Below are positions 23,472-30,737 of a DNA stretch of 33,109 nt, in pieces. Under the pieces are notes generated by a model that did not search any database, was not told the origin of the DNA, and was given only the letters and a program-made list of their open reading frames with translations. This stretch comes from Reyranella sp. (GTDB lineage Bacteria > Pseudomonadota > Alphaproteobacteria > Reyranellales > Reyranellaceae): the NCBI GenBank assembly GCA_019745575.1, contig JAIETA010000163.1, positions 1 through 33,109 on the forward strand, given 5' to 3'. Made by a program: the position numbers and the translations under genes. How positions within the stretch are numbered: position 1 is the stretch's first letter; every line of letters begins with the position of its first letter.

Positions 23472-23891
23472 ATGTCGAAAAGAAGATGGCTGGCCGGAGG
23501 CGCGGCTGCCTTGATGGCAATTGCCGGATTGACTGGCTCGGCCAGCGCCCAAAGCCGACAGGACGAAGAATGGTGTGGGGGAAGAGACAGCGCCTCGCCA
23601 GACCGTAAAGCCTCGCCAGACCAAATGATCCGTGGGTGCACGGCTGAAATTCAGTCAGGCAAGCACAAGGGCGTTTCTCTCTCGCACGCTTTCAACAATC
23701 GTGCCTTTGCTTACACAAGGAAAGGTCAGTACCAGCTCGCCATCCAGGACTTTGATCAGGCGATCAGGCTCAAGCCGGGGGATGCGACAATGCTCAGAAA
23801 TCGCAGCCTCGCGAAAGAGAAGACGGGCGATAAGATTGGCGCCGAGGCCGATCTGGCTGCGGCCAGGCGCATCGACCCGAATATCCGTTAG
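23472..23891 (+). CDS. Small secreted TPR-repeat protein
   Basis: A 139-residue protein from ATG 23472, with GGGGGCGAG upstream. It has a signal peptide (MSKRRW, then a hydrophobic stretch, ending GSASAQ near residue 26), two cysteines (WCGG, RGCTAE) that could form a disulphide, and one to two TPR units, AFNNRAFAYTRKGQYQLAIQDF followed by LKPGDATMLRNRSLAKEKTG in pieces. TPRs bind partner proteins; this one would do so in the periplasm. No function can be assigned. Base composition is a little lower in GC than neighbouring genes. Confidence 0.75.
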   Translation: MSKRRWLAGGAAALMAIAGLTGSASAQSRQDEEWCGGRDSASPDRKASPDQMIRGCTAEIQSGKHKGVSLSHAFNNRAFAYTRKGQYQLAIQDFDQAIRLKPGDATMLRNRSLAKEKTGDKIGAEADLAAARRIDPNIR

Positions 23892-23912
23892 TCCACTCCG
23901 CCCAGTCTCTCC

Positions 23913-24908
23913 CTAACGCAGCCGCCCCGCCGGCTCGGCCGCCATGTCGCGCAGCTCGGGCACCGGCGAGACCACGGGCTTGCCGGCGAAATGCGCGTCG
24001 AGGTTCTGGCGGACGAGCGCGGTCATGCGGCGCTGGGCGTGTTCGGTGCCGCCGCCGAAATGCGGCGTCATCACCAGGTTGTCGAGCGGCAGCAGTTCGG
24101 TGCCCTCGTAGGGCTCCTCGTCGAAGACATCGAGGGCCGCGCCTTCGATGACGTTGTGGCGCAGAGCGTCGGCCAGCGCCGCCTCGTCGACCGCCCAGCC
24201 GCGGCTGATGTTGACCAGATGGCCGCGCGGCCCCAGCGCCTTCAGCACCGGGGCGTTGATGATGTGCCGGTTGGAGGCGTCGGAACGCAGGCAGACGACC
24301 AGGTAGTCGGCCCAGGTCGCGAGCGCCATGACGTTGGGGAAATAGGCGAAGTCGACGTCGCTTCGCCTGTTGCGGTTGCAGTAGCCGATCTCGACGTCGA
24401 AGCCCCTGGCGCGCTTTGCGAATTCCAGGCCGATGGCGCCGAGGACCTGGATGCCGAGCTTGCCGCCAGTGAGGCCCGCGATGGCGCCGAAGCGGTTGGG
24501 GATGCGCTTGGTCCAGTCGCCGCGGCGGATCATCTTGTCGGCGCGCACGATCCGCCGCGTCGAGGCGAGCAGCAGGCCGAGCGCCATCTCGGCGACGTCG
24601 GGTGCGTTGGCGTCGGCGCCGTGCGTGATCATGATGTTGCGCCGGCGGGCGGCGGCGAGATCGATGCGCTCGTAGCCGGTGCCGTAGCAGCAGATCAGCG
24701 ACAGCCGCGGCATTGCCGCCATCAGCGCGTCGCTGGCGCCGACGCTGCCGGTGGTGACCAGCGCCTCGACCTCGGCCGCCGCCGCGCGCGGCACCAGCGC
24801 CGGGTCGGGGCGGTCCATGTGACCGGCGATCTCGTAGCGCTCGCCGAGGGTGGCGAGGGTGGTCTTGGTGAAGTGGAAGCCGGTGAGGATGACGGGACGC
24901 TGAGCCAT
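23913..24908 (-). CDS. D-2-hydroxyacid dehydrogenase family protein
   Basis: A 331-residue protein from ATG 24908; an in-frame GTG at 24923 would add five residues. The catalytic Arg236 lies in VNISRGWAVDE, Glu265 in DEEPYEG and His283 in MTPHFGGGTE, so the active site is complete. The Rossmann loop reads VLGAIG (155-160), where most relatives have GLGxIG, and NRN (178-180) follows the second strand, as in NADPH-preferring hydroxypyruvate/glyoxylate reductases. Substrate and cofactor are inferred. It is divergent from pntAA, whose product regenerates NADPH; a link is possible but not shown. Confidence 0.9.
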   Translation of the reverse strand: MAQRPVILTGFHFTKTTLATLGERYEIAGHMDRPDPALVPRAAAAEVEALVTTGSVGASDALMAAMPRLSLICCYGTGYERIDLAAARRRNIMITHGADANAPDVAEMALGLLLASTRRIVRADKMIRRGDWTKRIPNRFGAIAGLTGGKLGIQVLGAIGLEFAKRARGFDVEIGYCNRNRRSDVDFAYFPNVMALATWADYLVVCLRSDASNRHIINAPVLKALGPRGHLVNISRGWAVDEAALADALRHNVIEGAALDVFDEEPYEGTELLPLDNLVMTPHFGGGTEHAQRRMTALVRQNLDAHFAGKPVVSPVPELRDMAAEPAGRLR

Positions 24909-24937
24909 GGTCCCGCGTATCACGCGGCCGGCCCGAC

Positions 24938-24955
24938 GGTAAATGCAGCTTTACC
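24938..24955. promoter_or_regulatory. Inverted repeat in the dehydrogenase/pntAA divergent region
   Basis: GGTAAA-TGCAGC-TTTACC has perfect 6-bp arms around a 6-bp centre and is AT-richer than its surroundings. It lies 29 nt upstream of the dehydrogenase start and 98 nt upstream of pntAA. It is a plausible site for a dimeric regulator of one or both genes. The regulator is unknown, and no clear promoter was identified for either gene. Confidence 0.4.
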
Positions 24956-25053
24956 ACGCGGCGAAAAACCGTCTTGGCAAAGAACGGAACGCTGTGCATG
25001 GTGCGGCGCAAGAACCGCGTCTTCGCGTCCCTCACCGACCCAAAAAGCGCTCC

Positions 25054-26223
25054 ATGAAAATTGCCATTCTCAAAGAACGCCGGCCGCACGAGACCCGCGT
25101 GGCCGCGACCCCGGAGTCCGTCAAAAAGCTCAAGGCGCTGGGCGCGGAAGAGGTCGTGATCGAAGCCGGCGCGGGACTGGCTGCGGCCTACACCGATCAG
25201 GCCTATGCCGAGGCCGGCGCCAGCATCGTGGCGGACGCCGCCGCGGCCATCGCCGCCGCCGACATCGTCTTCAAGGTGCAGCGGCCGATGTCGGCCGCCG
25301 AGGGGCTCGACGAGATCGCCCTGCTGCGCAGCGGCCAGACCCTGATGTCGCCGCTCGGCGCGCTCACCAACAAGGAACTGGTCCAGGCGCTGGCGTCGAA
25401 AGGCGTGACGTCGTTCGCGCTGGAACTGATCCCGCGCATCACGCGCGCCCAGTCGATGGATATCCTGAGCTCGCAGGCCAACCTCGCGGGCTACAAGGCG
25501 GTGCTGCTGGCGGCCAACAACTTCGGCCGGATCTTCCCGCAGATGATGACGCCGGGCGGCACGCTGGCGCCGGCCCGCGCCTTCATCATGGGCGTGGGCG
25601 TGGCGGGCCTGCAGGCGATCGCCACGGCGCGGCGGCTGGGCGCCGTCGTGACGGCGACCGACGTGCGGCCGGCGACCAAGGAGCAGGTGCAGTCGCTCGG
25701 TGCCAAGTTCGTGGCGGTCGAGGACGAGGAATTCAAGGCGGCCGAGACGTCGGCCGGCTACGCCAAGGAGATGAGCGCCGAATACCGCGCCAAGCAGGCG
25801 GCGCTGGTGGCCGAGCACATCGCCAAGCAGGACATCGTGGTCACCACGGCGCTGATCCCCGGCCGCAAGGCGCCGGTGCTGGTCACCGAGGACATGGTGA
25901 AGACCATGAAGCCGGGCTCGGTGATCGTCGACATGGCGGTCGAGCAGGGCGGCAACTGCCCGCTGTCGGAATTCGGCAAGGTCGTCGAGCGGCACGGCGT
26001 GAAGATCGTCGGGCCGGCCAACCTGCCGGGCGAGCTTCCGACCGATTCGTCGGCGCTGTTCGCGCGCAATCTGCTGAACTTCATCACGCCGATGGTCGAC
26101 AAGGAGACCAAGGCGCTGAAGATCGACCCCAGCGACGAGGTCGTGAAGGGCACGCTCGTGACACAGGGCGGCCAGATCGTGCACCCATCGCTCAGCCAGA
26201 CCCCCACGCTCAGCCAGACCTAG
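25054..26223 (+). CDS. pntAA: NAD(P) transhydrogenase subunit alpha-1 (NAD-binding domain I)
   Basis: A 389-residue protein from ATG 25054, where the family's [21 protein letters not shown] in pieces begins; the longer frame upstream is not coding. The dinucleotide fold is GVGVAGLQA (180-188), with D203 in VTATDVRP giving NAD specificity. The mobile loop region is [20 protein letters not shown] in part, and [11 protein letters not shown] follows. It is the soluble NAD(H)-binding component of the proton-translocating transhydrogenase, which makes NADPH from NADH using the proton gradient. The short repeated C-terminus [10 protein letters not shown] is unusual. It is followed after 10 nt by pntAB. 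Confidence 0.95.
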   Translation: MKIAILKERRPHETRVAATPESVKKLKALGAEEVVIEAGAGLAAAYTDQAYAEAGASIVADAAAAIAAADIVFKVQRPMSAAEGLDEIALLRSGQTLMSPLGALTNKELVQALASKGVTSFALELIPRITRAQSMDILSSQANLAGYKAVLLAANNFGRIFPQMMTPGGTLAPARAFIMGVGVAGLQAIATARRLGAVVTATDVRPATKEQVQSLGAKFVAVEDEEFKAAETSAGYAKEMSAEYRAKQAALVAEHIAKQDIVVTTALIPGRKAPVLVTEDMVKTMKPGSVIVDMAVEQGGNCPLSEFGKVVERHGVKIVGPANLPGELPTDSSALFARNLLNFITPMVDKETKALKIDPSDEVVKGTLVTQGGQIVHPSLSQTPTLSQT

Positions 26224-26233
26224 GAGCGGTCCC

Positions 26234-26659
26234 ATGAACGACAAACTCGCAGGCGAGGCCGCCAAACTCGCGACCCAGGCGCAGGAACTGGCCACCAACC
26301 TCAAGGCGGTGGCGCAGCAGGTGACCGACGTGGCGGCGCAGGGCGCGGCGGCGCTGCCCGACGGCCATATGCCGTTCGTGGCGCTGCTCACCATCTTCGC
26401 GCTGGCCTGCTTCGTCGGCTACTACGTGGTGTGGCGGGTGACGCCGGCGCTGCACTCGCCGCTGATGGCCGTCACCAACGCGGTGTCGTCGGTGATCATC
26501 GTGGGCGCGCTGCTGGCCGCCGGCCTGAAGGGGCTGGGCGCCGCCCAGCTGTTCGGCGCCATCGCCGTGGCGCTGGCCGCCGTCAACATCTTCGGCGGGT
26601 TCATCGTCACGCACCGCATGCTGTCGATGTTCAAGAAGAAGCAGCCGGTCAAGAAGTAG
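26234..26659 (+). CDS. pntAB: NAD(P) transhydrogenase subunit alpha-2 (membrane part)
   Basis: A 141-residue protein with GGAGCGG before the ATG. After a helical, charged N-terminus of about 45 residues come three hydrophobic helices: [39 protein letters not shown] in the middle, and [21 protein letters not shown], ending in a lysine-rich tail. The separate alpha-2 gene is typical of the three-subunit enzyme of Rhodospirillum rubrum and many alphaproteobacteria. In E. coli it is fused to alpha-1. It forms part of the proton channel with PntB. Confidence 0.93.
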   Translation: MNDKLAGEAAKLATQAQELATNLKAVAQQVTDVAAQGAAALPDGHMPFVALLTIFALACFVGYYVVWRVTPALHSPLMAVTNAVSSVIIVGALLAAGLKGLGAAQLFGAIAVALAAVNIFGGFIVTHRMLSMFKKKQPVKK

Positions 26660-26675
26660 GCGGGAGAGAAGAGGG

Positions 26676-28088
26676 ATGATCACCCAGGAAATCGCCGCCT
26701 ACGGCTATCTGATTTCGGCCATCTGCTTCATCATGGCGCTGCGCGGGCTCAGCTCGCCCGTGACCTCGCGCCAGGGCAACCTGTTCGGCATCGTCGGCAT
26801 GGTGATCGCCATTGGCGTCACCGTGGCGACCCCGGGCGTCGTCTCGCCGTGGCTGATCGTGGGCGGCCTGGTGGTGGGCGGCGCGGTCGGCACCGCGGTT
26901 GCGCTCCGCATCCAGATGACCGCCCTGCCGCAGCTCGTGGCCGCCTTCCATTCGCTGGTCGGCCTCGCCGCGGTGTTCGTGGCGGCGGCGGCCTTCGTCT
27001 CGCCCGACGCCTTCGGCATCGGCTCGCCGGGCAAGATCAAGATGCACAGCCTGATCGAGATGGGGCTGGGCACGGTGATCGGCGCCATCACCTTCACCGG
27101 CTCGATCGTGGCCTTCGCCAAGCTGCAGGGGCTGGTGTCGGGCGCGCCGCTGGTCTTCCGCGGCCAGCACCCGCTGAACGCCCTGCTGGGCATCGCCCTC
27201 GTCGTGCTGCTCGGCTGGTTCGCGCTGCGCGGCGGCCACCCGATGATCTTCATCCTGCTGATCGTGCTGTCGCTGGCGCTCGGCTTCCTGCTCATCCTGC
27301 CGATCGGCGGCGCCGACATGCCGGTCGTGGTCTCGATGCTCAACTCCTACTCGGGCTGGGCGGCGGCCGGCATCGGCTTTACGCTCGGCAACACCGCCTT
27401 GATCGTGACCGGCGCGCTGGTCGGCTCCTCGGGCGCCATCCTGAGCTACATCATGTGCAAGGGCATGAACCGCTCGATCTTCAACGTGATCCTGGGCGGC
27501 TTCGGCACCGACTCCTCGGCGGCCGGCGCCGCCCACGCCAAGTCCGACAAGCCGGTCAAGGCGGGCTCGGCCGAGGACGCGGCCTTCCTGATGAAGAACG
27601 CCGGCTCGGTGATCATCGTGCCGGGCTACGGCATGGCGGTGGCCCAGGCCCAGCACGCGCTGCGCGAGATGGCCGACATCCTGAAGAAGGCGGGCGTCAC
27701 GGTCCGCTACGCCATCCATCCCGTGGCCGGCCGCATGCCGGGCCACATGAACGTGCTGCTGGCCGAGGCCAACGTGCCTTACGACGAGGTCTTCGAGCTC
27801 GACGACATCAACCGCGACTTCGCCGCGACCGACGTGGCCTTCGTGATCGGCGCCAACGACGTCACCAACCCGGCGGCCAAGACCGACCCCACCAGCGCCA
27901 TCTACGGCATGCCGATCCTCGACGTCGAGAAGGCGCAGACCGTGCTGTTCGTGAAGCGCGGCATGGCCTCGGGCTATGCCGGCGTCGACAACGAACTGTT
28001 CTTCCGCGACAACACGATGATGCTCTTCGCCGACGCCAAGGTGATGTGCGAGAACATCGTGAAGGCGCTCGAAGGCTCCGCGCACTGA
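26676..28088 (+). CDS. pntB: NAD(P) transhydrogenase subunit beta
   Basis: A 470-residue protein of the usual length. The first 270 residues or so form about nine membrane helices with LPQLVAAFHSLVGLAAVFVA in part and RGQHPLNALLGI. The C-terminal domain III binds NADP(H): VPGYGMAVAQAQ (315-326) is the GxGxxA loop, followed by KKAGVTVRYAIHPVAGRMPG and NDVTNPAAKTDP. The domain is intact. It is the third gene of the pnt operon, 16 nt after pntAB. Its last 43 nt may be overlapped by the degenerate HAD gene. Confidence 0.95.
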   Translation: MITQEIAAYGYLISAICFIMALRGLSSPVTSRQGNLFGIVGMVIAIGVTVATPGVVSPWLIVGGLVVGGAVGTAVALRIQMTALPQLVAAFHSLVGLAAVFVAAAAFVSPDAFGIGSPGKIKMHSLIEMGLGTVIGAITFTGSIVAFAKLQGLVSGAPLVFRGQHPLNALLGIALVVLLGWFALRGGHPMIFILLIVLSLALGFLLILPIGGADMPVVVSMLNSYSGWAAAGIGFTLGNTALIVTGALVGSSGAILSYIMCKGMNRSIFNVILGGFGTDSSAAGAAHAKSDKPVKAGSAEDAAFLMKNAGSVIIVPGYGMAVAQAQHALREMADILKKAGVTVRYAIHPVAGRMPGHMNVLLAEANVPYDEVFELDDINRDFAATDVAFVIGANDVTNPAAKTDPTSAIYGMPILDVEKAQTVLFVKRGMASGYAGVDNELFFRDNTMMLFADAKVMCENIVKALEGSAH

Positions 28089-28696
28089 GCCGCTATCGCG
28101 CCGTCATCTTCGACATCGGCGGCGCGGTCGATCTCGAATTCGCCTGGGAGATGGCGCTCGACGGCGCCATTGCCGCGGCCTGCGGACTGGAAGGCATCCG
28201 CGTCGATCCGACGACGGTCGAGGAAGCGTCCGAGCTGGCGGTGGCCGCCTTCGCGCCCGATATCGTACGCCACATGATCGAGACGCTGTGCGGCGGCGAG
28301 CCCGCAACGGTGGCGCGCGTGGCGCGTCGGGTCGAGGCGATGACGGGACAACTCGATGCCTTCCAGATCCGGCCCGAGATTGAGGGCTTGCTGGAGCGCC
28401 TCAAGGCGCGCGGGCTGACGCTCGGAGCGCGGGAGCCGCGCTGGGAACGGCTTGAGCGGGCCGGAATCGCCGACCTGTTCACGCGCGATCACGGCATACC
28501 GCCGGCTGACTGTGTTTTCGTCGGCGACCGGATCGACGCCGACGTCGCACCCGCCAAAGCGGCGGGCATGGCCACCATCCAGTTCCGCTCCGGCCGCTGG
28601 CGCCGGCAGCGGCCACGTTCGGCGGCTGAAACGCCCGATGCCGTCGTTACCGATGTGGCCGAGTTGGAAGCGGCAATCGCAGCGCTCATGGCTTGA
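28046..28696 (+). pseudogene. HAD-like protein with lost catalytic motifs (probable decaying gene)
   Basis: The frame encodes YRAVIFDIGGAVDLEF (HAD motif I, nucleophile Asp kept), a helical cap, and VFVGDRIDADVAPAKAAGM (motif IV kept). Motif II, normally an S/T after a hydrophobic strand, is reduced to LTLGAREPRW. The motif III lysine region, normally a GxxKPDP-like stretch about 20 residues long, is missing: LFTRDHGIPPADCVF joins straight through. No normal start exists. GTG 28046 lies inside pntB, and the next possibility is a CTG at 28085 that straddles the pntB stop. I read it as a HAD phosphatase damaged by in-frame deletions. A non-catalytic role cannot be excluded, since the frame is open. 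Confidence 0.55.
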
Positions 28697-28733
28697 AGCA
28701 GCGCGACGCCAGCCCTAGTATGACAGTGTCATA
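28693..28733 (+). promoter_or_regulatory. parDE promoter with operator overlapping the -10
   Basis: TTGAAG (28693-28698), 17 nt, TAGTAT (28716-28721) form a good sigma70 promoter. The perfect palindrome TATGACA-G-TGTCATA (28719-28733) covers the -10 and start site and fits autorepression by a ribbon-helix-helix antitoxin dimer. The leader to GTG 28752 is about 24 nt and includes GGGAGG. Confidence 0.7.
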
Positions 28734-28751
28734 TCATTGGGAGGAATATCC

Positions 28752-29036
28752 GTGCCCCGTGCGAGTCGTCCCATTACTGTCACGCTCGGCGAACTTCATG
28801 AGAGTGTCGAGAGTCGCGTGACATCCGGCGCGTACGCCTCGGCGAGCGAGGTGGTGCGTGCGGCTCTGCGGGCACTGGATCGGGAAGAGTCGGCTGTCGA
28901 CGGCTGGTTACGACAGAAAGTGGAAGAAGCGTTCGCTGATCCGGCGCCGAGCGTCCCGGCCCACGAAGTTTTCCGTCGTTTGCGCGACCATCATGCGGCA
29001 GCAAGCAAGAGCCGCCGCCGCCGTGAAAAAATTTGA
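28752..29036 (+). CDS. parD: ParD-family ribbon-helix-helix antitoxin
   Basis: A 94-residue protein. GTG 28752 is taken as start because GGGAGG (28739-28744) sits 7 nt upstream, whereas the earlier TTG in the frame lies inside that signal. The ribbon strand RPITVTLGELHESVES is followed by VTSGAYASASEVVRAALRAL, the usual ParD/CopG DNA-binding fold. The C-terminal half binds toxin and is rich in charged residues (RRLRDHHAAASKSRRRREK). It represses its own operon at 28719-28733. The coding region overlaps parE. Confidence 0.88.
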   Translation: MPRASRPITVTLGELHESVESRVTSGAYASASEVVRAALRALDREESAVDGWLRQKVEEAFADPAPSVPAHEVFRRLRDHHAAASKSRRRREKI

Positions 29037-29334
29037 GGTCGTCTTTCGTCCTGCCGCAGAGGCCGATCTCCTTGCGTTGCACCGGCATATCGCTGAGGAC
29101 GCGGGCTTGGAAATTGCCGGGGACTACATCGGCCGGATCGAAGAAGTGTGTCTCTCTCTGGAAACCTCTCCCAAGCGCGGAACGACGAGGGACGATATCC
29201 GGGGCGGACTTCGGATCATGGGCTTCGAGCGTCGGGTGACGATTGTCTTCCAAGTTGGAAAAGCGGAGGTGACGATCGTCCGGATTTTCTATGGTGGGCA
29301 GGATTATGAGCGGGCGTTGCGTGCACGCCGTTAG
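29023..29334 (+). CDS. parE: ParE/RelE-family toxin
   Basis: A 103-residue protein starting at GTG 29023, inside the last 14 nt of parD; ATG 28993 would add ten residues and neither has a Shine-Dalgarno, so translation is probably coupled to parD. Family features are FEVVFRPAAEADLLALHRHIAED, YIGRIEEVCLSLETSPKRGT and the end VTIVRIFYGGQDYERAL. ParE proteins poison DNA gyrase, while the related RelE toxins cut mRNA; this sequence (GxDY near the end) fits the ParE group better. The toxin frame is intact. Confidence 0.88.
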   Translation: MKKFEVVFRPAAEADLLALHRHIAEDAGLEIAGDYIGRIEEVCLSLETSPKRGTTRDDIRGGLRIMGFERRVTIVFQVGKAEVTIVRIFYGGQDYERALRARR

Positions 29335-29689
29335 GCATTCGATACATAGGGCTATCGTTGTTGCCATGGTGGCGGCTCTTGGCTGGCCGTCTCATGCGGT
29401 GGCCCAGCCCGCGGCTCAGGAGATGCTGGGCACATGGGCCAAGAGCGGAAGGTGCTCGGTTCCAACGGAGCGGCTGGTCGTCACGCCGACGACGGTAGCG
29501 ATGGGTGAGGGCAAGCCTGCGGCGATTGTCTTCTACACCCACGAAGTAAGTGGCCGGCCGACGTTACGCTGGGCCGCCCAAGGCGAGGTCGCAAACGTCC
29601 AGTATGTCGAGCCGGATACTTTGGCCTTCTACGGCATGGGCTGGGGCATGGGCGGGCCGACCGCTGCCTATCGTCGTTGTTCGCCTTGA
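29306..29689 (+). CDS. Secreted hypothetical protein
   Basis: A 127-residue protein from ATG 29306, which overlaps the parE end by 29 nt; ATG 29291 or 29366 are alternatives. The hydrophobic segment AIVVAMVAALGW and cleavage region SHAVA-QP mark a signal peptide. The mature part has MLGTWAKSGRCSVPTERLVVTPTTVAMG and ends GGPTAAYRRCSP; the two cysteines could pair. The LGTW start and strand-rich sequence suggest a small beta-barrel. The family is not recognised. Confidence 0.6.
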   Translation: MSGRCVHAVRHSIHRAIVVAMVAALGWPSHAVAQPAAQEMLGTWAKSGRCSVPTERLVVTPTTVAMGEGKPAAIVFYTHEVSGRPTLRWAAQGEVANVQYVEPDTLAFYGMGWGMGGPTAAYRRCSP

Positions 29690-29693
29690 ACCA

Positions 29694-29722
29694 AACAAAA
29701 ACCCCCGGGGATGCCGGGGGTT
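29694..29722 (-). terminator. Intrinsic terminator of rpsU
   Basis: On the minus strand a 9-bp stem AACCCCCGG-N5-CCGGGGGTT (29722-29700) is followed by TTTTTGTTTGG. This is the clearest rho-independent terminator in the window, 24 nt past the rpsU stop codon. The stem also lies just past the end of the convergent secreted-protein gene and may block read-through from that side. Confidence 0.85.
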
Positions 29723-29746
29723 GTCGTCTCGTGCGAGGAGAGAGGA

Positions 29747-29950
29747 CTAGTAGCCCTCGCGCTCCATGCGCTTGCGCATCAGCTTGCGGGTGCGGCGGAT
29801 GGCCTCGGCGCGCTCACGGGCGCGGCGCTCGGAGGGCTTCTCGTAGTTGCGGCGGAGCTTCATCTCGCGGAAGATGCCCTCGCGCTGCATCTTCTTCTTC
29901 AGGACGCGCAGCGCCTGATCGACGTTGTTTTCACGAACGAGAACCTGCAC
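29747..29950 (-). CDS. rpsU: 30S ribosomal protein S21
   Basis: A 67-residue protein with GTG start at 29950 and AAGGAAG 8 nt upstream. [21 protein letters not shown], in pieces, is the S21 signature. [20 protein letters not shown] and a basic C-terminal tail follow. S21 helps initiation on the small subunit. It is a single-gene unit with its own terminator, divergent from coq9. Confidence 0.95.
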   Translation of the reverse strand: MQVLVRENNVDQALRVLKKKMQREGIFREMKLRRNYEKPSERRARERAEAIRRTRKLMRKRMEREGY

Positions 29951-30018
29951 TTCGATCGCTTCCTTCCAATGCGGCTTGCCCCGCGGATTGACCGGGGCCT
30001 GAATTCAGAGGCGGCGTA

Positions 30019-30037
30019 GGTATCACAGGGCGATACC
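30019..30037. promoter_or_regulatory. Inverted repeat in the rpsU/coq9 divergent region
   Basis: GGTATC-ACAGGGC-GATACC has perfect 6-bp arms and a 7-nt centre. It lies 69 nt upstream of the rpsU start and just before the -35 of the coq9 promoter. It could be an operator or a leader hairpin of rpsU. Confidence 0.35.
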
Positions 30038-30038
30038 C

Positions 30039-30067
30039 TTGGGAACCCCCCGATTGACCCCTATATT
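30039..30067 (+). promoter_or_regulatory. coq9 promoter, probably giving a leaderless transcript
   Basis: TTGGGA (30039-30044), 17 nt, TATATT (30062-30067). The start site would be at about 30074-30075, the A of the coq9 ATG. There is no Shine-Dalgarno upstream of this ATG. Confidence 0.5.
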
Positions 30068-30074
30068 CCACGTC

Positions 30075-30737
30075 ATGGATGAGCAGAAAACCCCCGATTT
30101 TGCGGGAAATGACCCGGATGCCCTGCTGAGGGACCGCCTGGCCGACGCTCTTGCCTCCGAGGCGAGCTTCGACGGCTGGACGCGGGCGGCCCTCGCCAGC
30201 GCCGCGCGGGGCCTCGATCTGCCGGCCGGCGAGGGGGAGAGGCTGTTTCCCGGCGGGCCTCTCGATGTCCTCGCCTATCTCAGCCGGCGATCGGACATGC
30301 GCATGGTCGAGGATATGGAGAAGGAGGGCGTCATCGCCCTCAAGATCCGCGATCGCATCAAGGCCGCCGTCCGCATCCGCCTGGAGCGTCATGCCGGACA
30401 GCGCGAAGCGGCACGGCGGGCGCTTTCCCTGCTGTCGCTGCCCTTCAATGCCCCGCTGGCCATGAAGCTGCTCTACGGGACTGTGGACGCCATGTGGTAC
30501 GCGGCGGGCGACACCAGCACCGACTTCAATTTCTACACCAAGCGCGCGACCCTGGCCGGCGTCTATTCCTCGACCCTGCTCTACTGGCTGAACGACCGCT
30601 CGCCCGACGCCGAGGCCACCTGGGCCTTCCTCGACCGACGCATCGACGACGTGATGCGGATCGAGAAGCTCAAGGGGCAGGTCAGGTCCTGGACGAACCC
30701 GAAGAGGGCGGCAGCACGCCCGGCAGCACGTAGGTGA
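30075..30737 (+). CDS. COQ9-family ubiquinone biosynthesis protein
   Basis: A 220-residue protein from ATG 30075; the upstream in-frame start at 30039 lies within the promoter. COQ9 features are a TetR-like helical N-terminal part (LASEASFDGWTRAALASAA, LFPGGPLDVLAYLSRRSD), then IKAAVRIRLERHAGQREAARRAL and the late DTSTDFNFYTKRATLAGVYSS in pieces. COQ9 binds lipid and presents ubiquinone intermediates to the COQ7 hydroxylase at the membrane. It is common in alphaproteobacteria and mitochondria. Its last 56 nt overlap, tail to tail, with the end of purK. Confidence 0.92.
   Translation: MDEQKTPDFAGNDPDALLRDRLADALASEASFDGWTRAALASAARGLDLPAGEGERLFPGGPLDVLAYLSRRSDMRMVEDMEKEGVIALKIRDRIKAAVRIRLERHAGQREAARRALSLLSLPFNAPLAMKLLYGTVDAMWYAAGDTSTDFNFYTKRATLAGVYSSTLLYWLNDRSPDAEATWAFLDRRIDDVMRIEKLKGQVRSWTNPKRAAARPAARR

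Noticed and set aside
23794-26394. An 866-residue minus-strand ORF spanning the dehydrogenase and pntAA
   Set aside because: It runs antisense through pntAA and out of frame through the dehydrogenase; no motif is present.
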